In this document: positions 1-7,254 of the stretch, piece after piece
Position numbering within the stretch: the first letter of the stretch is position 1
Layout: the number at the start of each line of letters is the position of its first letter
From: Wolbachia endosymbiont of Cylisticus convexus
GTDB lineage: Bacteria; Pseudomonadota; Alphaproteobacteria; Rickettsiales; Anaplasmataceae
Length of the DNA stretch: 19,493 bases
Reading direction: 5' to 3'
Assembly (NCBI RefSeq): GCF_003344345.1
Contig: NZ_QPIP01000023.1
Span: 1-19,493, forward strand
Position numbers and translations under genes: made by a program
The notes under the pieces: generated by a model
The model's input: only the letters and a program-made list of their open reading frames with translations
Database searches by the model: none
Told to the model about the DNA's origin: nothing

Positions 1-1338
1 GTTCAAAAAAGTGTGTCAAACCGAAAAAAAGTAATTTATATCAATTTAAAAATGGAGGTTTGACAATGAGTCAAAAAGTAGTAAACAGAACTAACGGATT
101 GGTAGATTATAAAGAGTTGGAAACAAATATCCTGTCGTCTATACGAGAAGGAAGACCGTTGACAGGAAAGGAGGGAGCATTAACACCATTTATAAAAAAG
201 CTGCTGGAGGCGAGTCTAGAAGGTGAAATAGAAAACCATTTATTAGCTGAAAGTGAAGAAAATAATCGCAGAAATGGGAGGAATGGAAAGACTTTACGTA
301 CAAGTGCAGGTTCATTTGAGCTGTTAACGCCAAGAGATAGAGAAGGAAGTTTTGAGCCGCAAATAGTCAAAAAAAGGCAAACAAGCTTACATCCAGAGCT
401 TGAAACGAAGATTTTGAGCACATTTGCCAGTGGTATGAGCTATAGAGATATAGCGTCACACGTTGAGGAAATTTATGATCACAAAATATCGGTAGCAGAG
501 ATATCAAGTATTACCGACAAATTACTGCCTATAATCAATGAATGGCGTAGTCGTCCACTGCAATCAGTATACCCGATAGTATTTATGGATGGGATGTTCT
601 TTAAGGTCAAGGAGGATGGACATTGCGTAAGTAAATGTATGTACAATATATTGGGCATAGACCAAAATGGCAGAAAAGAAGTCCTGGGCTTTTATTTGGC
701 TGAAAGTGAAGGAGCTAACTTTTGGTTGGAAGTGCTAAATAACCTCAAAGAAAGAGGAGTAGAAGATATTCTGATTGCATGTGTAGATGGGCTAAAAAGC
801 TTTCCTGCAGCCATCAACAGTGTATTTCCCAGTGCAGAAGTGCAGCTATGTATAGTACACCAAATAAGAAATTCTCTGAAATATGTATCCAGTAAAGATG
901 TGAAAGTTTTCATGAATGATCTGAAAAAAATATATCGTGCTTCAAGTAAAGAAATTGCTGAGAATTATCTGCTTGAGCTGGAAGGAAAATGGGGAGAAAA
1001 GTATCCTTTAGTTATAAAATCCTGGCAGAACAATTGGGAAAACTTATCCAGTTATTTTAAGTATTCTGGGCCAGTTAGGAAGCTGATTTACACCACTAAT
1101 CCAATTGAGGGGTTGCATAGACAAATCAGGAAATTTACTAAAACTAAGGGTTCATTTACTAGTACAAATGCCTTGTACAAACAGGTATATTGTGCTATAA
1201 AAAAGGTAGAGCAAAAGTGGATTATGGCTCTCCCTAATTGGGCTTTAACTATGTCTCAACTTGATATTTTCTTTCCAGATAGGTTGAAAATTGAGTTGAA
1301 CTAAAAATGCGGCTTGACACACTTTTTTGAACATTCCC
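1..1338 (+). mobile_element. IS256-family insertion sequence, apparently intact
   Basis: Bases 1-23 and the reverse complement of 1310-1332 match at 22 of 23 positions (GTTCAAAAAAGTGTGTCAA core) and bracket one full-length transposase gene. The terminal repeat may run six bases further out, reading GGGAAT in the inverted sense at 1333-1338. The same 17-mer, GGGAATGTTCAAAAAAG, recurs alone at 18535-18551. If so, the true left end lies just outside the window. The target duplication cannot be tested because the left flank is missing. Downstream, 1339-1535 is a fragment of another IS, so this element inserted into older mobile DNA. Confidence 0.88.
66..1304 (+). CDS. IS256-family (Mutator-like) transposase
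   Basis: DDE transposase that cuts and joins the element ends. Numbered from the ATG at 66, the catalytic triad is visible: D175 in FMDGMFFKV, D241 in ACVDGLKSF and E348 in TTNPIEGLHRQIRK. The family CxxH motif (LCIVHQIRNS) lies between the second D and the E. About 412 residues is normal for the family and no lesion is seen, so the gene looks active. I chose ATG 66 because GGAGG at 54-58 is seven bases upstream. A TTG two codons earlier is in frame but too close to that site. It is the only gene in the element and spans nearly its whole length. Confidence 0.93.
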   Translation: MSQKVVNRTNGLVDYKELETNILSSIREGRPLTGKEGALTPFIKKLLEASLEGEIENHLLAESEENNRRNGRNGKTLRTSAGSFELLTPRDREGSFEPQIVKKRQTSLHPELETKILSTFASGMSYRDIASHVEEIYDHKISVAEISSITDKLLPIINEWRSRPLQSVYPIVFMDGMFFKVKEDGHCVSKCMYNILGIDQNGRKEVLGFYLAESEGANFWLEVLNNLKERGVEDILIACVDGLKSFPAAINSVFPSAEVQLCIVHQIRNSLKYVSSKDVKVFMNDLKKIYRASSKEIAENYLLELEGKWGEKYPLVIKSWQNNWENLSSYFKYSGPVRKLIYTTNPIEGLHRQIRKFTKTKGSFTSTNALYKQVYCAIKKVEQKWIMALPNWALTMSQLDIFFPDRLKIELN

Positions 1339-1535
1339 ATTTTCTATGGCTTGATTAACAAAATGAAAAACATTTCCTCTTTTTTTGAGAAACTCGTTAT
1401 ACTCTCATTTTTTGTGGCATAAGTTATACTTGTTTGAAAAATGCCTATTTTACAACAAAATACGTTAGTCACCATATATTAAAAAGCTTTTCTTCTTACA
1501 ATAACCTCAACCAATACTAGCTATGCAACAAAGCC
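1339..1535 (-). mobile_element. Terminal fragment of a second, IS5-type element
   Basis: On the minus strand this begins with GGCTTTGTTGCATAG at 1535, resembling the GGCTTTGTTG termini of IS903-type IS5-family elements. It interrupts the reverse transcriptase reading frame exactly there. About 115 bases in, ATGCCACAAAAAATGAGAG at 1420 opens a transposase start. After a small frameshift (GTATAACGAG instead of an in-frame EYNEF), the frame reads EYNEFLKKRGNVFHFVNQAI. I recognise this from memory as the N-terminus of a common Wolbachia IS5-type transposase. The IS256 element cuts it at the codons for AIEN. The remainder would lie left of the window or be lost. Confidence 0.6.
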
Positions 1536-1863
1536 ATCCCGGATGCAGGGTATGTTCAATTTTCTGAATTTTCCTCCAGATTTGGGTATTTCCTTTCTCC
1601 GGTTCCTATTTTGGTTATAGGTCTTGGTTGTTAGTTCATGTCTTATTCGTTGAAGATACTTTCTTACGCCTATTGCTTCTATTGATTCGAATGTCACTCC
1701 ATCAATTCCTGGTGCTCCATTACTCTTCTTTGTTAGCTTGTAGGCTTCTTCTAGTGTCTCCATCTTGCAGACATGAACGTAGATTCCCCAGAATCGCCAT
1801 TCCGGTTCTGCTTTCGCTTTGGTTTCTTCTCAGGTCTTGTAATTTTATTGGTATTTTTGTCAT
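1536..1863 (-). pseudogene. ltrA: Group II intron reverse transcriptase/maturase, N-terminal remnant
   Basis: The intact protein would act in intron splicing and retrohoming. The visible frame carries the hallmarks of LtrA-type N-termini: EAYKLTKKSNGAPGIDGVTF, then TKTYNQNRNRRKEIPKSG and KFRKLNIPCIRD. These cover the RT0 and early RT1 region only. An upstream ATG at 1863 (MTKIPIKLQDL) is one frame off. The frames need a small indel near 1820 to join into KAKAEPEWRFWGIYVHVCKM, the usual sequence before METLEEAY. The last codons before TAG at 1521 (GFVA) come from the IS end, not the maturase. No YADD catalytic motif remains, so it cannot be a working reverse transcriptase. Confidence 0.8.
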
Positions 1864-2365
1864 TTTTACCTTTTCCTTCCTTTTGTTAAAAGATCTTTAC
1901 TAGTAGGGTGCCTTCGCTCCATGGGCATTACCCCACTTCTTCACACCCATCCGCCACCCTCTTATCTTTCGTCCCCTTTCCTAGTTCATAGTTATAGGGC
2001 TTACCTTGCTCCAAAGTATTTCTCTTTGGGATAAGTAGGACTTCTCCAGTTGCTTAGTATGTCCTCATTATCATGCCATCACTAACACCCCGCCAGTAGA
2101 TCTGCCGTATCATTCGTATTTCGTCACCCTATGTTACCTTCACCCGTTGTTAGAGGGCTCGGCCTTTGGTTCACGTTACTTTCGAGGTCACCTATGTGTT
2201 CGCTTTCGCTACAGCCTGGTAATTCACCATTATTCTTACAACAATGTTGTCGGTAGGCTTCAGCATCTTGGTTTCCCTCCATATTGCTACCCTAGTTACA
2301 GAACTCCGACTCTTATCCTGGTGGGGTTGACTCCCACTGAACATACACGCCTTTCCTGGACGCAC
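1536..2365 (-). mobile_element. Group II intron, 5' part (truncated)
   Basis: Read on the minus strand, position 2365 begins GTGCGTCCAGGAAAGGCG, matching the conserved GUGYG 5' end of group II introns. About 500 bases of GC-richer, non-coding, structured-looking sequence follow (the place of domain I to IV RNA). Then comes the N-terminus of an intron-encoded reverse transcriptase. Base composition differs from the AT-rich neighbours. The 3' part, including most of the protein and domains V and VI, is missing because an IS5-type end abuts at 1535/1536. The relic therefore cannot splice by itself. I do not recognise the flanking 5' exon (2366-2516). Confidence 0.7.
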
Positions 2366-2516
2366 TATCAACTCGATGGCTGCCTTTGCTTACAATGCTG
2401 TGAGATGCTGGTGGCACTGGCCTACTCTCCTAATAGAAACACAAAAGAGTTTGCAAGTACTAGCTATTATTTGTAGAATGTAGAGAAATTAGTAGGGATT
2501 TCAATAGGAAAATAGT
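2366..2516. other. Unassigned spacer between intron 5' end and ferredoxin
   Basis: This would be the 5' exon of the group II intron plus the leader of the ferredoxin operon. I see no coding frame that I recognise on either strand and no clear terminator. AGTAGGGAT and AATAGGAAAA just before 2517 are the only purine-rich stretches that could serve as a ribosome binding site. Confidence 0.4.
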
Positions 2517-2879
2517 ATGTCATCTGTTACTTTTATCTTACCTGATGGAAGCAAGAAAAGCTATGAAGCTGCGGAGGGAGAAACTCTGCTTAATTTAGCC
2601 CACAGAAGTGATCCAGATCTGCTTGAAGGTGCATGTGAAGGCTCTCTTGCTTGTTCTACATGCCACGTAATTGTTGATCCAAAATTTTATGACGTTGTAG
2701 AAACACATAATCCTATATCTGATGAGGAAAATGATATGCTGGACCTAGCTTTCGGCTTAACAGAGACATCGAGGCTTGGATGTCAAATAAAAATCACAAA
2801 AGATATTGACGGTTTGTGTGTAACCGTGCCAAGAGGTACAAGAAACATATCATTAGATAAACAAGGAAACGATGCGTAA
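2517..2879 (+). CDS. fdx: 2Fe-2S ferredoxin, adrenodoxin/ISC type
   Basis: Small soluble electron carrier of about 120 residues. Four cysteines ligate a 2Fe-2S cluster: C40, C46 and C49 in ACEGSLACSTCH, and C89 in SRLGCQI. The C-x5-C-x2-C spacing is that of vertebrate-type ferredoxins used in iron-sulfur cluster assembly and P450-like reductions. The acidic stretch around DEENDMLDLAFGL is the usual partner-binding helix. It heads a run of three overlapping genes: its stop (2877-2879) lies inside the start of the next gene (ATG at 2872), implying translational coupling. Separation from isc genes is common in reduced genomes. The family call is firm; the electron partner is inferred. Confidence 0.95.
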   Translation: MSSVTFILPDGSKKSYEAAEGETLLNLAHRSDPDLLEGACEGSLACSTCHVIVDPKFYDVVETHNPISDEENDMLDLAFGLTETSRLGCQIKITKDIDGLCVTVPRGTRNISLDKQGNDA

Positions 2880-3903
2880 GATTTTTATCTATATTGTCTT
2901 CTCTTTACTTTTGTTTATTCCTGTAGCGTATGGTGGTTTTTGGTATTTTTCCGCATGTAAGGTAAAAAATCTTTTAGCTGAAACAATACTATACATTAAC
3001 GACGAAAAGTTTGATATTTCACATGATTTTAGCGGATTTCCTTTTAACCTAGTTTTTCGTCTAATGAACCCAAAGGTCTCCAATGAGCAATTAACTATCT
3101 CATCTGAAGCTTTATTGATAAGAAATAAATTGTTTGATAAATCAGTATATATCTACATACCAAGCAATGAAGTCAATATTACTGTCCGTGGTGATGAAAA
3201 AAAGAACATAAAATGTCACACAAACGATAGCAGCCACTTTGTTGTTAGACTAAATGATTTACCATCTTCATTACAATTCAACAGAAATAGCACTGTGATA
3301 GACTATATAGATGCACTTCGTTACGAAGATTACGGATTGAAATGTGATGTTTCAGAAAATCAGCAAAGTGTTATAACTGAAGTGAATGATAAAAGTAATT
3401 ACATCCAATTTCACCTCGCTAAAGAACTGAATGGAAATACTAAACTAGGATTTGATTTTTATACTTATCGGTATAAACATACTGCAAATCCTGAAAATTA
3501 CCTTAGTATCGATGCTAAATTCGATTATGAATTTGTAAATCATATTTCAGCTTCCAAGATTAATTTTAACATAGAAAAATTTTTGATTCAGAGTAATAAC
3601 TTTTCTATTATTGCGAATGGCGGGGTAAATAATTACAATCTAGTTACATCTTCATTTGAAGACAAAATTAACGTAGCCATATCAAATTATAAAGAATTAA
3701 TCTCATTTGTGACTGGTGATTCAAAAGCTTCAGATTTGTGCAAAAAATTAATGTCTTCCTTATCAGAAAAAACAACTGATAACGATATTCAATTTTCAAT
3801 AAAGTACGACGATAATGTAGGTTCAGGTTTTATTGGAAAATTATCCACTATTGATTTTATGAGGCAATTTACTGAATTCACCAAGAATGAGAATAGTAAT
3901 TAG
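2872..3903 (+). CDS. DUF2125-like membrane-anchored protein
   Basis: Protein of 343 residues with one N-terminal hydrophobic segment (about residues 5-26, IFIYIVFSLLLFIPVAYGG) followed by a polar remainder. This suggests a periplasmic protein held by a signal anchor. The segment ISHDFSGFPFNLVFRLMNP (residues 49-67) fits the GFPF...NP signature I associate with the alphaproteobacterial DUF2125 family, whose function is unknown to me. The rest is beta-rich-looking and low in recognisable motifs. The start overlaps the ferredoxin stop by eight bases and the end overlaps ccmH by 17, so the three are probably one transcript. A role in envelope or cytochrome biogenesis would be a guess from neighbours only. 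Confidence 0.75.
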   Translation: MRKIFIYIVFSLLLFIPVAYGGFWYFSACKVKNLLAETILYINDEKFDISHDFSGFPFNLVFRLMNPKVSNEQLTISSEALLIRNKLFDKSVYIYIPSNEVNITVRGDEKKNIKCHTNDSSHFVVRLNDLPSSLQFNRNSTVIDYIDALRYEDYGLKCDVSENQQSVITEVNDKSNYIQFHLAKELNGNTKLGFDFYTYRYKHTANPENYLSIDAKFDYEFVNHISASKINFNIEKFLIQSNNFSIIANGGVNNYNLVTSSFEDKINVAISNYKELISFVTGDSKASDLCKKLMSSLSEKTTDNDIQFSIKYDDNVGSGFIGKLSTIDFMRQFTEFTKNENSN

Positions 3904-4294
3904 CTTACTTTTTACACTGATATTCCATTTAGGCATAAATGCTTTCACTTTGGATGACAAACTAACAGATAAAAGCATGGAAGAGCGAGCAATTAGCTTA
4001 TTTTTAGTGATAAAGTGTCCAGTATGCTCTGGTGAATTATTATCCGAATCTGAGTCTCAAGTTGCATATGGTATGCGCAAGGCAATTCGCAAGAAGATCA
4101 GTGATGGATATACTGACGAGCAAATAATTTCAGAGTTAAAAAATTCTTATGGAGGTTCAATTACCATTATACCACCTGTAAAATCTAGTACCTACATTTT
4201 ATGGTTTATTCCGCTTACAACTCTGCTTGTTGGGTGTTTTATAATACGAAGATACAGTATTCGTTCAGAAAATAAGGTAGACAAGGTAGTATAG
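3887..4294 (+). CDS. ccmH: Cytochrome c-type biogenesis protein CcmH
   Basis: CcmH is a periplasm-facing, membrane-anchored thiol oxidoreductase of cytochrome c maturation System I. It keeps the apocytochrome CxxCH cysteines reduced for haem attachment. Seen here: an N-terminal signal (residues 1-19), the redox pair C44 and C47 in VIKCPVCSGE, and the family segment DGYTDEQIISELKNSYGG. A transmembrane helix follows at about 103-120. The order and the 135-residue length fit CcmH/CycL. The start ATG overlaps the previous gene by 17 bases. Other ccm genes are not in this window, which is usual for Rickettsiales, where they are scattered. It converges on addA with about 80 bases between. Confidence 0.92.
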   Translation: MRIVISLLFTLIFHLGINAFTLDDKLTDKSMEERAISLFLVIKCPVCSGELLSESESQVAYGMRKAIRKKISDGYTDEQIISELKNSYGGSITIIPPVKSSTYILWFIPLTTLLVGCFIIRRYSIRSENKVDKVV

Positions 4295-4375
4295 AAAGAT
4301 AACCATAGAGTAAAAGTGAGTTTACAACAAATGCAAGTAGCTACTGTACGAACTTTATACTATATATTATTGAGT

Positions 4376-4885
4376 TTAGATCAAAGATTGTAAGGTTAAA
4401 TCTTCTACCCAAATAACCACGCACTCTACCTGCTTATCTGGGTAGACTTCTTGCACTAAGGTTTTATAGATCAACATTTGCTTTTTTATTTCATTTAATG
4501 AGGAAATAGAAACGTTATGGTGTGATTTATAGTCAATTATGATTGCTTTATCTTCTGTTATGCATAGCCTGTCTAGCCGTACTAATACTGATTTACCGTC
4601 AATTGTTCCACTCAGTGTAATTTCTGATTTGCCTTCTAAGTCGAATAGATAATCATATTTTTCATTAAAGGCTAATATTTTGCTGTAAATTTTATCTTTA
4701 TCTTCACTAGTGTTTATGCTATTAAGATATTTCCTAACCCAATTTTTTCTCCTGTCTTTCTCTATCTTAGGTAGATATTGCAATATACTGTGAATTATTA
4801 AGCCTCTTGCATAGCCGTCTGTTATTCCTGCACTATCCTCAGCCATCTCAGTGCCCCTTTTTTTGTCATCCAAGTAGCCAGACAC
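4376..4885 (-). CDS. addA: AddA C-terminal nuclease fragment (frameshifted from the helicase)
   Basis: This is the PD-(D/E)XK nuclease domain that normally ends the AddA helicase-nuclease, which resects double-strand breaks with AddB. Visible motifs: H32 in RGLIIHSILQYL, D105 in VRLDRL, D118 and K120 in IIDYKS, and Q136-Y140 (QMLIY), the QxxxY motif of RecB-type nucleases. The catalytic set looks intact. The listed GTG start lies inside a repeat copy. The frame is open upstream only as far as a stop near 4936, so it is out of phase with the helicase part, which stops at 4912. It is either a dead tail or a separately translated nuclease. No ribosome binding site stands out. Confidence 0.82.
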   Translation of the reverse strand: MSGYLDDKKRGTEMAEDSAGITDGYARGLIIHSILQYLPKIEKDRRKNWVRKYLNSINTSEDKDKIYSKILAFNEKYDYLFDLEGKSEITLSGTIDGKSVLVRLDRLCITEDKAIIIDYKSHHNVSISSLNEIKKQMLIYKTLVQEVYPDKQVECVVIWVEDLTLQSLI

Positions 4886-4889
4886 TGGC
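4865..4889. repeat. Palindromic repeat fragment at the addA nuclease junction
   Basis: GTCATCCAAGTAGCCAGACACTGG at this site is a half copy of the dispersed repeat, nearly identical to the copy at 7849-7878. It supplies the first codons of the nuclease fragment (SGYLDD) and lies beside the frameshift. Confidence 0.75.
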
Positions 4890-4911
4890 TTTTTTTCTAC
4901 AGATCTCAGCG

Positions 4912-7092
4912 TTACGTTCTGTCCTTCTTTTTACTGGATCCCAGTGTAAAGCACTGGGATGACAGTGGAGGGTCTTGAGATGATAGGGTAGGGTTTTGGC
5001 ATGACAGTGGAGAGTGCTGGAATGATAGTGGAGGGTTTTTGGATGAAAGGGGAGAGTGAGTAGCAGATGTCATTCCAGCGCGTGACGCTGGAATCCATTT
5101 TTCATCATACATCGACTCATTTAAAGTTAAGTTCCAGTTTCTAGGCACTGGAATAACAGAGGAGGGTTTTAGGATGAAAGGGGAGGATATTAGAGTAGCA
5201 GGAGAAGATTGAACTGGTATCATTTGGGTGGTTAACACTGATTCCCCTTTTTTCTTTCCAGATTCTTGAAAGAGTGCTGACAGATTTGGCGGAGGTGAAA
5301 TTACCGGAACGTTAAAATAATCACGTTTTTTATAAATAGAAGGGTAATTTGCATTCATGCATAGTACTTCAACTTTTTCTTTAAATATTGGCTGTAAGTG
5401 TGCTTGTTTCTTCTCATATAATTCTCCATATTGAATAACTAGATCATACCAAGAGCCCTTTTGTACCGGTTCTTTACCTAAAATGTATAACTCATCTTCA
5501 GCACGCGTGAGTGCCACGTATAGCAAACGCAAATATTCGTTATAATCTTCTAGTTTTTTCTCTCTTTTTACTTGATCGCAATAAGCATTATTATTTTTGC
5601 CACACCAAAATGGCGCTTCTGTTGCATCAAACACAATACTTTCGCTGTTTCTTGGCACCGTATTTGTGTCAACTAAAAACACTATGGGAGCTTGTAGACC
5701 TTTTGATTTATGAATTGTCATTATTCGCACAGCATTGCGTTCTGATTGCATATCGTTTTTAATCTCAGGATTGTTTTCCTTGATCCACTGAACAAATGCT
5801 TGAAGAGATGGGTTCTCGAATTGCAACACGAGGTTCATAAATTCGTCTAAAACCTCGAAGCACTCAAGACCTAGCCTTGAAGCAAATTTTTTCTTACCTG
5901 TGCGCAATATATGCGTGAATAATGTAAGAGGGGATTCTGTCTGAGATAAGTTAATCAGATAGTTTAATTCACTATAGATAATCTTATGATAATCTTGAAT
6001 TCTTTCCCATAACGACTGTTCTTTACGATCATATGCAATATTAAATAAATCATCCTCAGTGAAGTTAAATAGTGGTGATTTTAAAACATTTGCAAGAGCA
6101 AGATCATTTGCCTGGAGGAGCAAAAATTCAGCCAAAGCTATTAAGTCCTGCACAGCTATGTAATCCATGATTCTGAAATAATCTCGGCCTATAACTGGTA
6201 CATTTACTTTTTTTAATTCACTTATTATGTAATCAACTAACACATTTCGCTGCCGTACCAAAATCATAATGTCCCTTGGTTCTATATGGCGATCTTTGGC
6301 GACTAAAATCCGCCCTTCGTTTAACCAATTGTGAATTCTGCGAGCTATTGCCTGAGCAAGCAATCGATCTGTTACTACATAATCTTTCCTCTGTGTTAAA
6401 TGAATTTGTAAGGCTTGCTGCTCTTCCTCATTGCATCTTGGCAATAACGGCCAAATTTCAATGTACCCTTGATCATTTTCTCTATGCGGAACATGTTTTA
6501 TCTCGTTATTATTGAAAGATATTTCTTCACGGAAGTTGTTAAATATCCTGTCTACAAACATCAAAACTTCTGGAGTTGAGCGAAATGACTTTTCAAGTTG
6601 ACATGATATCCAATCTCTACCACCAGTTTTTGTGTAAAAGTATTGTTGCATGTAGTTAAATAGGTGGGGATTTGCTCCTTGAAATCTGTAAATCGATTGT
6701 TTTACATCACCAACAACAAATAAGGTTCGCTTTTCATCACCACCGGTAAAAAATTCATCACAGAGATTTGTTATAATTTTCCATTGACTGATACTATTGT
6801 CTTGTGCCTCATCAACAAGAATGTGATCTATTTTTTGGTCTAGATTAAACAATATCCAATCTTTATAGCCTGGGTTGCTAAGGAGATTTGTTACTAAATT
6901 GATGAGATCATTGTAGTCAAGCAGTGCATTTTTTGATTTTTCATTATTATATAGATCAACATATACTTTAAATATACTAAGTAAACTACTGGTTCTCTTA
7001 AATATTTGATAAGAATTCATGTCTCTTATATAAGTAAATACTACATTTTGAATGCTTTCTATCATTTGCTCTGCGTCTTCAAATTTTTCCAA
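4912..7092 (-). CDS. addA: AddA central part: UvrD-like helicase motifs II-VI (broken gene)
   Basis: Middle of the AddA double-strand-break repair helicase. Numbered from a TTG at 7092, the superfamily 1 motifs are LLDYNDLI (58-63), VDEAQD (93-98), VGDVKQSIYRFQGA (127-140), SFRST (169-173), MTIHKSKGLQ (458-467) and LLYVALTRAEDEL (523-535). The same frame is open back to 7179 and is in phase with the N-terminal piece, separated only by TGA at 7180-7182. The last 90 or so residues are low-complexity and derived from repeats: VIPVPRNW and WIPASRAGMTSA from palindromes, then five heptads such as HSPLSSK and NPPLSFQ. Walker A is on the upstream piece, so this fragment alone cannot hydrolyse ATP. 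Confidence 0.88.
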   Translation of the reverse strand: MEKFEDAEQMIESIQNVVFTYIRDMNSYQIFKRTSSLLSIFKVYVDLYNNEKSKNALLDYNDLINLVTNLLSNPGYKDWILFNLDQKIDHILVDEAQDNSISQWKIITNLCDEFFTGGDEKRTLFVVGDVKQSIYRFQGANPHLFNYMQQYFYTKTGGRDWISCQLEKSFRSTPEVLMFVDRIFNNFREEISFNNNEIKHVPHRENDQGYIEIWPLLPRCNEEEQQALQIHLTQRKDYVVTDRLLAQAIARRIHNWLNEGRILVAKDRHIEPRDIMILVRQRNVLVDYIISELKKVNVPVIGRDYFRIMDYIAVQDLIALAEFLLLQANDLALANVLKSPLFNFTEDDLFNIAYDRKEQSLWERIQDYHKIIYSELNYLINLSQTESPLTLFTHILRTGKKKFASRLGLECFEVLDEFMNLVLQFENPSLQAFVQWIKENNPEIKNDMQSERNAVRIMTIHKSKGLQAPIVFLVDTNTVPRNSESIVFDATEAPFWCGKNNNAYCDQVKREKKLEDYNEYLRLLYVALTRAEDELYILGKEPVQKGSWYDLVIQYGELYEKKQAHLQPIFKEKVEVLCMNANYPSIYKKRDYFNVPVISPPPNLSALFQESGKKKGESVLTTQMIPVQSSPATLISSPFILKPSSVIPVPRNWNLTLNESMYDEKWIPASRAGMTSATHSPLSSKNPPLSFQHSPLSCQNPTLSSQDPPLSSQCFTLGSSKKKDRT
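4934..4963. repeat. Palindromic repeat copy in addA
   Basis: Dyad CCCAGTGTAAAGCACTGGG flanked by GGAT and ATGACA, the standard core of the family. It is translated as SSQCFTLGSS near the end of the helicase fragment. Confidence 0.85.
4958..5062. repeat. 21-bp tandem repeat, five units, coding heptapeptides
   Basis: Five adjacent 21-base units begin at 4958, 4979, 5000, 5021 and 5042 with the pattern [GAC]ATGA[CTA]AG[TG]G[GT]AG[GA]GT... On the coding minus strand they give the heptads HSPLSSK, NPPLSFQ, HSPLSCQ, NPTLSSQ and DPPLSSQ. The 21-base period keeps the frame. Similar partial units appear near 5160-5190. Confidence 0.88.
5069..5097. repeat. Palindromic repeat copy in addA (WIPASRAGMT)
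   Basis: ATTCCAGCGCGTGACGCTGGAAT dyad, a variant of the dispersed repeat. It is read in frame as KWIPASRAGMTSA in the helicase tail. Confidence 0.85.
5131..5158. repeat. Decayed palindromic repeat copy in addA
   Basis: TTCCAGTTTCTAGGCACTGGAA keeps the outer arms TTCCAGT/CACTGGAA with a changed centre. It is translated as VIPVPRNWNL. Confidence 0.65.
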
Positions 7093-7175
7093 AGTACCCT
7101 TTGTGATAATTGATGATATGCTCTTTTTTCGTGTGATTCTGACTTCAGAAATACTTTGGCTAAGTTCTCTATCTT

Positions 7176-7254
7176 GTTGTCATCCCAGTGCTTGACACTG
7201 GGATCCAGAAAAAAAAGAAATATGGATCCCAGTGTCAAGCACTGGGATGACAAC
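7176..7254. repeat. Perfect 32-bp inverted repeat (two palindromes head to head) in addA
   Basis: Left arm 7176-7207 and right arm 7223-7254 are exact reverse complements, 32 of 32, around a 15-base A-rich spacer. Each arm also contains the internal dyad CCAGTGCTTGACACTGG. Relative to flanking AddA codons it adds 26 codons without changing phase, but one of them is TGA (7180-7182), which truncates the protein. Confidence 0.93.

Noticed and set aside
1628..2476. Plus-strand ORFs opposite the intron (91 and 109 codons)
   Set aside because: They run antisense to a recognisable group II intron and reverse transcriptase. They show no family resemblance and carry cysteine/leucine-rich noise.
7180..7182. 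TGA in addA as a selenocysteine or programmed readthrough codon
   Set aside because: It lies in the translated palindrome, not at a conserved residue, and no selenocysteine machinery is known in Wolbachia. A stop carried by the inserted element is simpler.
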